From Populus alba (Eukaryota; Streptophyta; Magnoliopsida; Malpighiales; Salicaceae): a stretch of 64,000 bases of DNA. The translations under genes were made by a program, and so were the position numbers. The notes under the pieces are model-generated. The model was not told where the DNA came from. It did not search any database and worked only from the letters and a program-made list of their open reading frames with translations. This document shows positions 41,801 through 53,400 of this stretch, piece by piece. Numbering within the stretch: the stretch's first letter is position 1; the number at the start of each line of letters is the position of its first letter. The stretch lies in assembly GCF_005239225.2 (NCBI RefSeq), contig NC_133286.1:21032572-21096571 (forward strand). The letters are read 5' to 3'.

Positions 41801-43780
41801 ACTAGATTCAAATTTGGAGCAAAGATATCATATTAATATTTTTTTTTCTTTTATGAAAATCTTAAAAACATATCTTTCTCACTAGCACATATATAGTCAT
41901 CACAACTAAAATATACATTTTTGATAACGTTATTATATAATGAGAAGGATTAATTTGTGTGATAAAGCCATCACAAATATCTGATGTAAGAACAGAGGAA
42001 GTTACAGCTTCCTATCATAATTATCATGGCCAATTAAATTTGCATCATCATGATGCATTATCCAAAATCCGAAACGTAAGTATTTATCTTGCGCTGCTAA
42101 TTCATTTTATTCTTTCCAACTTTATTTTTTTTAACTGAAAAATAATCTTTTATTCTTGCACTGCACAGGCATGTGTTGGCAAAAGTCGTGCGCGATATAT
42201 ATTTCTGAAGATACATATGGCTGGTGATTAGCGGATGATGGTGTCATTAAGCCTCTTGGTGTGTCCCCTCATCCTTTCTGCTTATCGTCCAGTCCATTTG
42301 CAGCTTCAATGGCTACTATCAGTTGCTTTGGAACCTGATATCACTAGTCTCGTTATGGTACAGACAAGCTCAGGATATTGATCAATCCTTGAGAATCCAC
42401 ATCCAACCAGAAATAAACAGAATTTCGAGCATAAATGACTCGAGGATACACTATCACCATTAGTTTGGGAATCAGAAACACTATCATAAATGCTAGGTCC
42501 CCACTACTTGTCAGGACAGCTTTGGCACCTCCTTCAATCCTAGTTTGGGAAACAGAAGCACTCTATCACCATTAGTTTTCACCGAGGAAGACAGCACCCC
42601 CATTCCCTCCTCCTGTGCTGATGATGGGGCATGAGAGAGAGTCCATACGATTTGAAAATAAAATTATCAATATATAATTAAATAAAATTCAAATTCATCT
42701 AAGTAAAATTTTATATAGACAAATGCCGGGATACAAGAATTTAATCCCGGGAACATGAAATATTTTACTATTTGGAATATAGAAGGAATTTAGTAAAATT
42801 TTAGCGTATGTGTGCGTGCTCCAGTAAAAAAAAAAAAAAGAAGAAAAAAAAAGGCTGAAACTATCATTTACATGGGAGAGAGATAAAATTATAACGGAAA
42901 CATAAAATCTTAAGGGTAGATCTTGAGGGAAAGTAACTAAGCTTTGTGAGCATTAATTGGAAGGAATAAAAATTAAATGAAGGTGAGTAGAAAATAAGAG
43001 AGGAAGTTCAACCAAGATTGAAGAGGAGGAGGAGTTGAAAGCTTGATTTGGAAAGTGTTTAGAGTTTAATTACTTGCTTGGTAATGCATTCTAAAGATAT
43101 TTGATCTAAATTTTAATTGCTTAAAGTTCTTAATTGGTTAAATTTTTGAAATTAAAAAGTTAGGTTTCTTGAATAAATTTGAGGAAAATAAAAATTTATT
43201 TTAATTTGTCATGGGAAATAATGTGAAAATTAGGGTAAAGTGATTAAATTATTGTAATTAAAGTAAAAATTTTGATAATTAAATAGAGCTGGTGGCCAGC
43301 CAATGATGGGAGATTTTAGAGGATTTAATTGTGAATAAATGTTGTGAATTGATGAATAATATAGTAAGTAGAACTGTTTTTTGAATATCTCTTTATAACT
43401 TTTTAAATTTTATGAAACACTTGTATTGATCCTTGAAATTGTGTGAAATATTACTACCATGAAAATGAAAAAAGGAATTGATGTCTAGATAAGAAATATC
43501 ATTGAGTTGTTGGTTAAAATCCATAAAACGGTCTAATTTTTAGAAATATAGTTTACTATGAAATTTATTTGATAAAAGAAAAGTAGGAACTTTATGGTAT
43601 ATTTCCTTGACAATGAGTACCCGATTAAACAATATTTATATTAAATTAAAACTTATGACATGTATCCTTGACAGCGAAATAAAGAAAAGTAGGAACTTGT
43701 AATATCTAGGTAATTTTTATGCCCTTTTAATGAGCCCTACAAACTGAGGCTATAATGAGCCCATGACAGAGGGAGACAGA
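41801..43780. other. Intergenic DNA without recognised genes
   Basis: 42230-42650 is less AT-rich and contains a partly duplicated phrase ('ctatcaccattagttt' at ~42449 and ~42562, with 'agtttgggaaNcagaa' nearby), but no open frame longer than ~40 codons. The rest is AT-rich. Confidence 0.4.
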
Positions 43781-45034
43781 AAAGCATAATTTCAGAAGAC
43801 CATGACACAAATCAACAGCTGAAATCCAATCACTTAAGGGATGGTGACATGTCGCATGAGTGGAGACAACTGGTCTTCAGTACAAAAAGAAACAAAGCGT
43901 TTTCATTGTTTAATTTGTTTTTTGGAGTGTCTTTGTTCTCGTGATTGCTCTTGTGGCGATGGAGACTTTAAAAAGATAGTTTATAAAAATTATTTTCACT
44001 CGTGATTTGTTTGATTTAAATAAATATTTAACTAAAATTATAATTAAAAATGTTTAACTAAAATTATGATTAAAATGGATGTTTTAACTTAAATTACCAC
44101 AAAAGATACTGGTGAAGGTGGAGAGGATGTGAGAGACGATGGGTTATCTTATTTAACTGTCAAAACATCAACTGTTGTGGTCAATTCTGGTGGACTAAAA
44201 GCCATCAACTTGATTAATGACAAACACTTCAGGCTCCTTTCCCGTTCTTTTCCTCGCTAGATCCTTGATGTCTTCGAGGGGTGGAAGCGCCTTGTTCGAG
44301 GATTGAGCATAAGAAGACTAAAAAGAGTTAAATAAATACTAAAAGACATAAAGTGAAGTTTTTATAATATTCATAGCAATGTTCATCAGCTCATTTATAA
44401 TTTATTTATCTACTTTATCAATGAAATAAAAGTAATAAAAGCAAAGGAGAGAAGAAATAAAGTGAAGTCTTCTTCCGCGTTATTAGCACATGTGAAAAGA
44501 AAGATTGGCATATATAATAAAAGTTATTCCAATCAAACCCACTTTTTAGACGATGGGATCTCTTGGCAAATAAAGCAAGTAAAATTAATAAAATGTGGGA
44601 CCTAACTCCAATTTCCTAGCACCCGCAACCCACGCATACACAAGCCCGCACTTTATCAATGAAGGAAAAGTGATAAAAGAAGAAGAGAGAAGAAATAAAG
44701 TGAAGTCTTCTTCTGCATTATAAGCACATCACGTGAAAATAAAGACTGACATATAATAAAAGTTATTCCAATCAAACCCATTTTTTCGACGATGGGATCT
44801 CTTGGCAAATAAAGCGAGGACAAACCGAGTAAAATGTGGCATACACGCATACAACAACACTAATTTGAGATATTTTTTTTACTTCGGAGTTTACAGGCAA
44901 ATAAAGTGATGGAAGAAGGTCTTCTTCTGCATCATCACATCACGTGAAAAGCTTAGCATTTAATGAAGTTTTTCCAATCAAACCCACTCTTTTCAAAGAT
45001 GGAATTTCTAGGAAAATAAATCAAAGACAAAACC
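43781..45034. repeat. Tandemly repeated CNL-upstream modules
   Basis: The phrase 'agagaagaaataaagtgaag' followed by 'tcttcttc', 'cacgtgaaaa', 'ttccaatcaaacccac', 'gatgggatctcttggcaaat' and 'gacaaaccgagtaaaat' occurs at ~44450-44590, ~44690-44840 and ~44910-45034. More copies lie at 53130, 53880-54080, 55350, 55850 and, diverged, at 60210-60290 before the CNL gene. 43780-43920 is itself duplicated at 52020-52170. Confidence 0.65.
45030..45034. repeat. Target-site duplication AAACC (left)
   Basis: AAACC here and at 51072-51076; the empty site reads 'gacaaaaccgagtaaaa', as in other module copies. Confidence 0.88.
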
Positions 45035-45209
45035 TGTTGAAATACAAGAAATAATAGAGAGCTTTAAACAGTAACGGTTTGCACTAGAAAGCTGGGAGTA
45101 ATGCATGCTTGATTATTCATTGATGCTTATGGCTGTTAAATAGCCTTACAATAACAGAAATAACAACCCACGATTGCAGGACCTAGGATCGTGGTACATG
45201 ACTAAATCA
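45035..45209 (-). repeat. 3' LTR of copia 3
   Basis: Matches 50921-51071 with substitutions and an insertion around 45180-45200. Confidence 0.88.
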
Positions 45210-45325
45210 ACAGAAAATAAAATCTTCTCCCTCAAGTAACAGAGAGCTTATTTGCAATACTAAATAATAACAAATAATGCTAACTTTATCATCCTCCCTT
45301 AAATTGAATGTTTTCAACATTCAGT

Positions 45326-46390
45326 TTATTCAGAATATTCACAAACACCCATTGATTCTCGTATTTTTGAAAAAACTTCAATCTTCAATGGTTTGGTCAT
45401 AATATCAGCAACTTGATCATGAGTAGAACATTGAGTTAGCTCTATTACTCCATCTTTGACTAGATCACGAAGAAAATGAAAGCGAATATCTATGTGCTTG
45501 CTGCGACCATGCAATACCGGATTTTTTGAGAGTCTGATGGCAGATATATTATCACAATACACCAGCATAGGTCCAGACAACACATGAGTTAGACTTTTCA
45601 GAATTCTTCTTAACCAAACAACCTGACAGGCACTTGATGCTGCAGCAATAAACTCAGCTTCGGTGGTAGAGAGAGTAACTATTGGTTGTTTCTTTGAAGA
45701 CCAAGATATTGCACTTGGATTCATCATAAAAACATAACCTGAAGTACTTTCTATCATCTTGATCACCTGCATAATCATTATCTATGTAACCATAAAACTC
45801 TGCATCTCCTCCCTTCTTATAAAACATTCCGAAACTAGTTGTCCCCTTTACATATCTTAGAATCCTTTTTGCTGCCAACAAATGAGACTCAGGGGGATGT
45901 TCCATGTATCTACTAATTAGACTTACCACAAACATTAAATCAGGTCGTGTGGCAGTTAGATACATGAGACTTCCCACCATTTGCTTGTAGAGTGTACTAT
46001 CAACCTGCACTCCTCCTTCATCCCTTGACAGTTTAAATCCAGGAACAATTGGATTTTTGACTGAGTTGCACTGACCCATGTTGAATCTTTCTAGAACCTC
46101 GTTAGCATATTTTCGTTGGCTAATAAATATGCCATCTTCCTTTTGCAATACTTCAATGCCCAAAAAATATCTCATTTTTCCAAGGCCAGTCATGTCAAAT
46201 TCAGCCATCCTTGACTTCTTAAATTCATCGAACATAACTTCATCATTGCCAGTAAAAATAAGATCATCAACGTAAAGACAAATGATTAATATTTTACCTC
46301 CAACTGTTGTCTTTATGAACAAAGTATGTTCATAAAGACATTTCGTGAAGCGTTCTTTGGAGAAATAGGACTCTATATGACTATACCAAG
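45326..46390 (-). pseudogene. Copia 3 RT C-terminal part and RNase H
   Basis: Two overlapping frames. 46322-45654 holds LIICLYVDDLIFTGND (RT catalytic YVDD), MTGLGKMRYFLGIEV, QMVGSLMYLTATRPDLMF and HLLAAKRILRYVKGT. After a frameshift at ~45750, 45778-45326 continues with WSSKKQPIVTLSTTEAEF, LVYCDNISAI, SKNPVLHGRSKHIDIRFHF and HDQVADIMTKPL. A stop near 46390 separates it from the front of RT. Confidence 0.85.
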
Positions 46391-46391
46391 C

Positions 46392-47273
46392 TCAAGGAGC
46401 TTGTTTGAATCCATACAATGCCTTCTTGAGTCGGTAGACTTTTGTTTCTTCCCCTTTCTGCTCATAACCTAGAGGCTGATCGATGAACACTTCTTCATTA
46501 ATTTCACCATGCAGGAAAGCTGATTTTACGTTAAGTTGATATATCAACCAGCTTTGTTGTGCTGCAAAAGAGAGCACCATACGAATTGTGTCTAAGCGAG
46601 CCACGGGTGCAAATATTTCTGCATAATCCACCCCATATTGTTGGTTGTAGCCCTTTGCAACTAGACGAGCTTTATACTTATCAACCTCCCCAAGTTCGTT
46701 GAGTTTGGTTTTAAAAATCCACTTCACTCCAACTGTTTTTCCTCCTACCGGCAGAGTTGTTAATTCCCATGTCTCATTCTTCATAATTGCTGCAATTTCC
46801 TGGTTCATGGCAAGCCTCCAGTGTTCACTTTTCACAGCTTCTTCAAAGGTTGTTGGATCACTGTTGGTGAACAAAGCTAGATGAGCTATATTCACATCTG
46901 TTTCAGTGAAGAAATTGTGATCAATTTCATAGTCTGTCAGCCATGCAGGATGTCGGTGTGTTCTACCTTCTGCAATTGTGGTTTCTGCACTGGATGAGTT
47001 AGTTGATCGATGAGTTTCAACACTAGTATGTGTTGTGCCATTTTCATTCAGTGTTGCTGCATCTGCATGTAAAGGTTCTTCGTCAAGAAATCTCTGTGCA
47101 GACCCATTTTTCCACCTGTTCTTCAACTGTATGAGACTCATCCTCATTTTTAGTGACTTCCCATGCAAAATCAGCTGTTGTGACTGGCTTGTGATTATCA
47201 TCCCAATTCCACTGTTGGTCTTCTTCAAAAACCACATCCCTGCTAATAATAATCTTCTGTGAAATAGGATCAA
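46392..47273 (-). pseudogene. Copia 3 integrase tail and RT N-terminal part
   Basis: Open 293 codons: a Ser/Thr/Glu-rich linker, then WRLAMNQEIAAIMKNETWEL, VGVKWIFKTKLNELGEVDKY, KARLVAKGYNQQYGVDY, NVKSAFLHGEINEEVFIDQP and LKKALYGFKQAP before a stop. Confidence 0.85.
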
Positions 47274-47328
47274 AAAGCCGATATGCTTTAGAGTTCTCGC
47301 TTACCCCTAGAAAGACACATTTCAGACT

Positions 47329-47975
47329 TTAGGCATCAAGCTTCACCCTTCTGTGATCAGGAACATGGACATGAGATATACAACCAAAAACTCTGAAATG
47401 TGCTACTGAGGGCTTGATGCCATTCCAAGCTTCTGCAGGGGTCCTATTTTTCATGGCAAGAGTGGGACTTCTATTTAGGATATGCACTACCCAATTCACT
47501 GCTTCTGGCCAAAAGGATTTTGGAATTTGTTTCTCCAACAACATATTGCACACCATATTCATAATGGTGCGATTTTTCCTTTCGGCAACACCATTTTGTT
47601 GAGGTGTATATGGTGTTGTCAGCTGTTTGGAAATTCCATTCTCATTGCAGAAACTATTGAATGCTGATAAAGTAAACTCACCCCCCTATCTGTTCTTAGA
47701 CTTTGAATAAATGTGCCAGTTTCTTTCTCAACCTTAGCCTTATAGAGTTTGAATGTAGCAAAGGCTTCTGACTTGTCTGTCAAGAAGTAAAAACATATTT
47801 TTCTACTGAAATCGTCAATAAAAGTAATGAGATACCTTTTGCTGCTGTTGGAAACTGGAGTTATTGGACCACATAAATCCGCATGGACCAATTGAAGAAT
47901 TTTTGATGCCCTCCATATGCTGCATTTTGGAAAAGAATCACGATGTTGTTTTCCTGCCAAACATCCTTCACACAC
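47329..47975 (-). pseudogene. Copia 3 integrase core
   Basis: 47975-47619: CEGCLAGKQHRDSFP, LVHADLCGPITPVSN, LITFIDDFSRKICFYFL and SLRTDRG, followed by a one-base frameshift. 47562-47329: NMVCNMLLEKQIPKSFWPEA and VFGCISHVHVPDHRRVKLD. The catalytic Glu region lies in the shifted stretch between (47565-47640), where ERKN-type codons are visible. Confidence 0.82.
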
Positions 47976-48087
47976 CTGTTAAACAGCTTTAAAATGAGGC
48001 AACCCGTCCACCATTTTCTTTTGCTGCACTAGATTGATGTCATTCCAGCTGAGATGTCCATAGTGATAATGCCAAAGAGTAGACTGA

Positions 48088-48770
48088 TCAGTGACCGGAG
48101 GAAAGACATTGCTGGTATGTTGATGGGGAGCAGTCTGCTAGCAGAATAAACATGCGATTATGAGTCATTTCAGTCTCAATAATCAAACCTTTCTTAGGAT
48201 GAAAGATTTTACAATTCCTTTGTTGAATAAGCACAGTAAGTCCCTTTTCTTGGAGTTGATCGATGCTGAGCAGATTGTTCTTCAGTTCTGGTATAAAAAA
48301 TACATTTGTAATCATATGAATAATGCCATTCACCTTCATCCGAATCCAGCCTTTTCCTTGAACATCAAGACTTGAGTCATTCCCCATCTTTACTGATTCT
48401 CTGAAGCTGCTATCAAACTGATAAAATATGTCCATCTACCCACACATATGGTTGATGCATCCAGAATCAAGAAATCATATATGTTTTGTTTCAGCTTGTT
48501 GGAAATCAACATGAGCCATTAACATCATCTCTTCTCTTGTTTCTGCATAGTTTGCCTTTTGATCCCTTGCTTTCCTTTCACACTCTCACTGAAAATGTCC
48601 TAGTTCACCACAGTTATAACAGTCTATGGTTGTTTTGTCAAACCCAAATCTGCCTCTTCATCTTCCTCGTCCTCGCCCACGATAGTTATTTCTACCACCA
48701 TCTCGTCCTCCTTGTTGTGCCCCATAAGTCATCTGCAATGCTTGTTCTTCGATGACAACATGGCGGCCAA
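48088..48770 (-). pseudogene. Copia 3 gag zinc knuckle and protease
   Basis: A CYNCGELGHFQ-type knuckle at ~48595-48625 carries a TGA just before the last Cys. The protease site FLDSGCINHMCG (~48440-48475) is followed by an in-frame TAG; then an open 115-codon stretch (VQGKGWIRMKVNG and LLSIDQLQEKG) leads towards the integrase. Stops show decay. Confidence 0.75.
48760..48767. repeat. 8-bp target-site duplication, left (ATGGCGGC)
   Basis: Partner ATGGCAGC at 50174-50181 (7 of 8 match). Removing the element and one copy leaves the gag frame continuous (QRISCH then VVIEEQALQMTYG). Confidence 0.82.
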
Positions 48771-50173
48771 GGTTGTCAAAAACGCTTTTTTGACACGACA
48801 CGGAACATTCAATTTAAACTCGAGTCGTAAACTCAAATCGTAAAATCATAAAATCGGAAGTAAAATTTTTTTTTGTAAAATCGTAAAATCGGAAGCAAAT
48901 TTTTTTTAACTAAAATCGTAAAATCGCAAGTAAAATATTTTAAACAATACAAATATCCAAACATATAAAATTACATAATTTAAATAAAAGTAAAATAAAC
49001 AATACAAATATCCAAACATCTTAAAATACATAATTCAAATAAACAATACTAATATTCGAAGTTTATTACAACCATTATTACATTCCATTTTTTTCTTCTA
49101 ATCATTATTACAACCATTTTATATTCCTTGAGTCAATTCGAAGTTTGTTTCTTTCATGCTTCCAATCTGCCATTTTTTTTTCTTACAATCATTATTAAAA
49201 CTAAAAACCATCGTTCGAAGTTTGTTTCTTTCATGCTTCCATAAGTCAATTTGAAGTTTGTTTCTTTCATGCTTCCATAAGTCACAGAAATACAGAATCA
49301 CGATAATTCAAAATCATCCATTATCTATGCAGTCTTCGATGGGAACTGATCAAAATGATTCACGAAAACGATAATCACATTACATTCAGCAGAAAACGAT
49401 AATTCACGAAATCAAAAAATCACATAATCATATAATCACATAATCACATTACATTCAACTACATCTTCTTGCAGCAAATTACATTCAGCAGGGCTTCGGT
49501 TCAGTAATCACCGATTCCAAGACTACCAAATCAAGCAAGATCAACAGGGCATTCGGTTCAGTAATCACCGATTCACAGCAAACCCAGACGATGAACATAG
49601 ATTCACAGCAAACCCATATAATTTTTTGTCTCCAATCACTGATTCACCACCATTAGATAGAAAAAAACAAAGCTTGGGTTCCCAATTTGTACCTTCGTCT
49701 CGCTCTGGAGTGTGAGATAGAGAGGGGATGACTGGAGTCCAGGGAGGTGACCGTGTGAGACAGAGACGATGAAGTCACTGAAGAAGCCGCGGGACAGGGA
49801 CGAAGACGAAGGGGACGGACGAAGACGAAGTCGAGAGACAGGGACGAAGACGAAAAAGACGAGGTCGGCTGCTTGGGCACTCGGGTGGGATTTGGGAAAG
49901 AAAAGAGATTGTGGTTTACTGCCACCGTGGCTTGTTTCATAATTTTCAATGTTTCATTTTTAATTTTCGGCCTTCGCAGGAACTTTTGACAAACTCGGAA
50001 AAACGTTACGTTTGTAACGTTTTTTACGAGTCAACCGAGTTTTCTGCGAGTTTGACCAAGTCAACTCAATTTTGCTGATTTTCGAGTTTTAACCCCGATT
50101 TTACACGTTTTCTGTATTTTAACTCGTAAAATCGGACGATTTTACGAGTTAAAACGCATTTTTAACAACCATG
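48768..50173. mobile_element. Non-autonomous hAT-type DNA transposon nested in copia 3 gag
   Basis: 1406 bp. Terminal inverted repeats CAAGGTTGTCAAAAACGC and, inverted, CATGGTTGTTAAAAATGC (14 of 18 match), with an 8-bp target duplication, both standard for hAT. Sub-terminal words 'tcgtaaaatcg' are repeated near the left end (48800-48930) and as their inverse 'cgattttacgag' near the right (50090-50150), as expected of transposase-binding repeats. No transposase is encoded. The remnant at 17300 has similar ends and a transposase fragment. Confidence 0.85.
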
Positions 50174-50530
50174 ATGGCAGCTAATCCTCTGTTCATGAAC
50201 CAACAAGCTATTTTGTAGCTCATCAATGGATAAAATATCTAGATCATTGGATTCTTCTATAGAACATACAACATAGTCATCTTTTGGAGTCATGGACCGT
50301 AATATCTTCTCAATGATCACCACGTCCTTCATGCATTCTCCATGAATTCTTATTTTATTAGCAATAATGAGAGTTCTTCCAAAATAGTCGTTGACTGATT
50401 CTGTAGCCTTCATATGCAGTGTTTCGAACTCTTTGCGAAGAGCCTGCAATTGAGCATGTTTTACACGTGCAATGCCTTGATATTTCTGTTTCAAGGAATC
50501 CCAAATGTCCTTAGTTGTGTCCTTCTTCAA
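50162..50530 (-). pseudogene. Copia 3 gag, middle part
   Basis: Open 122 codons: TKDIWDSLKQKYQGIARVKH, LQALRKEFETLHMK, VVIIEKILRSMTPKDDYVVC and IDELQNSLLVHEQRI, the UBN2-type gag domain, then cut by the hAT end. The gag start lies further right (50530-50790) with frame damage. Confidence 0.83.
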
Positions 50531-50920
50531 TATTGTTTCTAATATTGATCGATCAAGGGCCTGAAATAGATAATTTTTGCACTTTAGGTCTTTTAACTTC
50601 TGCTCATCAATCTGTTTCTGTTGAGCTTCCTGGGATCAACTCCTTCTATTGCTGCAATGATCCCTATCTCCACCAGGTTCCAATACTCTTTGGAACATAG
50701 AAAATTCTCCATCAGCATATTCTAGTGATCATAGTGTCCATCAAACTTTGGGATTGCAGGTTGTACAAAACTGCTTTCAGATGCCATTGTTTCTTCACAC
50801 TGGTAACAGTGTTGAAAAAACTCAATAATTTTCTGATTCAACTGGTATGTGTCTTCTCGGCTGAAAGCAGAACAAATTGTGATTGTAGAGTTTGTTTTGT
50901 GGACAAGCTCTCATATCAAA

Positions 50921-51071
50921 TGTTGAAATACAAGAAATAATAGAGAGCTTTAAACAGTAACGGTTTGCATTAGAAAGCTGGGAGTAATGCTTGATTATGC
51001 ATTGATGCTTATGGTTGTTAAATAACCTTACAATAACAGAAATAACAACCCACGATTGCAAGACTAAATCA
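50921..51071 (-). repeat. 5' LTR of copia 3
   Basis: 151 bp; TGTTGAAATAC...AAATCA on the plus strand. Confidence 0.88.
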
Positions 51072-51089
51072 AAACCGAGTAAAATGAAA

Positions 51090-51290
51090 TTCCCGACATA
51101 ATGATTATTTTTTAATGTATTTTTTATTTTAAAAATATTAAAATAATATTTTTTTTATTTTTAAAAAATTATTTTTGATATCAGCACATCAAAATTAAAA
51201 TAATTTAAAAACATCAAAAATATATTAATTTAAAATAAAAAATTTTAATTTTTTTCAAAAATACTTTCCACCAAAAACATATTACTCAAT
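51090..51290. mobile_element. AT-rich MITE-like repeat
   Basis: 'aaaattatttttgatatcag' with 'cacatcaaaat' and partly palindromic flanks; relatives at 8793, 18730, 52400-52550, 52590-52750, 56650-56900 and 60330-60490. Non-coding. Terminal repeats were not defined. Confidence 0.5.
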
Positions 51291-51299
51291 ATCTGCATG

Positions 51300-52570
51300 A
51301 TTAATTATGCACTTTGCAACCATAAATCTTCCTTCAATCATAAGAATATCTGCTGTTACGAGTCATTCAAGTATGATTATTCACTTAAATAATTAATTAT
51401 GTTTAATTAGATCCATCCATAAGTTTGCAATTGAGCTAATTGTTCTATAATTACGGTAGCTATGAAAAGTCAAGCACAATTTCATCCAAAACAAAACTCG
51501 TTATTTTCAAAAAGAAAAAATACCCCAATTTTTTTCTTATATTTAAAGGCAGTATAGTTGTAATATTTTCAAGTAATCGAAACAACCACCTATATATCAA
51601 TTATATGATATACTGACTTGACTTTCCAAGTGTTTTGACTCTTGAGTACTAGAAGAAGAAAATATATTTCTCTCTAAAAAATTAGGAAATTTCAGATGTA
51701 TTTTCTTTTAACTGGCGAAAAGACAGGAAGACGAAGAAAGGAATATCATGTTTCTTGTAGGAGTATGGTTAGCACGAGCTATAAGAGATGTACACGAGAG
51801 AAAAGAAAAGGGAAAGGCCTATCGACTCTCTTTTTTTCTATCTTCACAGGTAGTACGGATCGCTTACTATGAAAGCTAATGGAAATGCTCTTTCTCCATC
51901 AAAGCTAATGGAAATGCTCTTTCTCCATCAAAGCTAATGGAAATGTGTATAAATCATCATTTTGTCTTTATGTAGCATATTGTCCGAAGATTGGGAAATT
52001 TCGAGGAAAATGAGTTGATGTTAGAGGCAGACAGGAAACGTAATTTCAGAAGACCAGGACTTAAATCAGCAGGTGAAATCCAATCACTCAAGGGATGGTG
52101 ACACGTTGCCATGGGTGGGAGACAGCTGGTCTCCAGTACGAAGAGAAACAACAGCATTTTCATTGTTTTAAATTGTTCTCGTGATAGCTCTTGTGGTGGT
52201 GGATGTTTAAAGATGATTGGGTATCTTAGTAATTGTAAAAACCCATTGATATTTTTTTTTATGAAGTTGTCGGTGGATGAGAAAATACTGAGGTTGTAGC
52301 TTAGTAAAAACATGTTGATGTTACTTTTTATTAGCTCATGGTTGGCCCATAAATTGTAATGGATCCCACAATCACAAACCTATGATTCTTCACATGTAAT
52401 TTATGTTTTATAACTTTTTTTAAAAAATTATTATTATTTATATTTTTATACCATTTTTATGTTAAAAATTTTAAAAATATTATTTTAATATATTATTAAA
52501 TAAAAAATATTTTAAAACACAATAACATCAAACACCCTAATGTTCGGATTGGCTCTGCGTTTCAACCTGT
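51300..52570. other. Intergenic DNA with local repeats
   Basis: 'aaagctaatggaaatgctct' is present in three tandem copies at ~51869-51940. 52020-52170 duplicates 43790-43920. No gene supported. Confidence 0.5.
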
Positions 52571-52779
52571 TTTGTCAAATTTCAAAAAAAAAAAAATTAT
52601 TAAAATTGAGTGCGGTTTGTATTTTTTGGATCGTTTTGATATGCTGATATCAAAAATGATTTTTTAAAAAATAAAAAAAACATCATTGACATGCATTTTA
52701 GTATAAAAAAATTATTTAAAAAACAACCTTTATCACACTTACAAACACGCCCAAATTCTTTACAATCGCTTTTACATTT

Positions 52780-53170
52780 CTTTATATCACATTTGAGAAT
52801 GCGGTACACCGCACACCACAATAAAGTCCATCGTTGCTTCATGATTAAAGGTAACTGTCTTGCATTTACCTTTAAATGCTATCAAGAATTAATTAATTGC
52901 GTCAATTCAATTATTTCTATTGACATTGATACCAAACATGTTAATTCATGATATAATTAAGCAATTCAATACAAATTTACTAATATAATTTATTTCGGCT
53001 TAAACCTTTGAATATAGCCAAACACAGAGGTTATGCAAGTGAAATACCTTAATAATTAAATTAAAAAAAAGAAAACAAAATATAATAATATAATTTATAA
53101 TTTATTTATTTGCTTTATCAATGAAAAGTGATGGAAGGAGGGAGAGAGAAGAAATAAAGTGAAGTCTTCT
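52780..53170. repeat. ~390-bp duplicated segment, copy 1
   Basis: Nearly identical to 55485-55870 ('ggtacaccgc/agtacacc', 'caagaattaattaattgcgt', 'tcggcttaaacctttgaata'). AT-rich and non-coding. Confidence 0.85.
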
Positions 53171-53400
53171 GTTTGTGTGATCCAGAGAAAAGGCTTTTGC
53201 GAGTTCTGTATATTTTTCTGTGGTGGTCGCGGCTATTAGGTTGCTGACACTGGATAGAGAGACTTCAACCACCGATCAAATTATTTTTATTGACCTTTTG
53301 TGCTCTTTGTCACTTTCCTTCGCTCTTTCTCTCTTACACGGTTTTGCTGTCAAATTCACATATAACCAAATATCTTGTTTTTGTTATCTGCGTTAAAAAA
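53171..53400 (+). repeat. CNL upstream-type module without a CNL gene (copy b)
   Basis: 'agaaaaggcttttgcgagtt', 'tgtatatttttctgtggtgg' and 'ttttgctgtcaaattc' as in 16250-16420 and 55975-56110. Confidence 0.55.

Larger units (their letters stand above)
45035..51071 (-). mobile_element. Ty1/copia retrotransposon 3 (minus), with nested hAT element
   Basis: Short LTRs: 45035-45209 (3' LTR, 175 bp, with a ~20-bp extra segment) and 50921-51071 (5' LTR, 151 bp); ends TG...CA; TSD AAACC. On the minus strand a diverged Met-tRNA PBS (TTTGATATGAGAGC, plus ~50907-50920) follows the 5' LTR and a purine tract (GAGGGAGAAGATTTT) precedes the 3' LTR. Coding order runs leftward: gag (50530 to ~48590, split by the hAT insertion), protease, integrase, RT and RNase H. 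Several stops and frameshifts make it inactive. It landed in the repeated CNL-upstream modules. Confidence 0.93.

Noticed and set aside
49653..49949. 98-codon Ser/Arg-rich frame in the hAT-type element
   Set aside because: No transposase motif; probably captured or random sequence.
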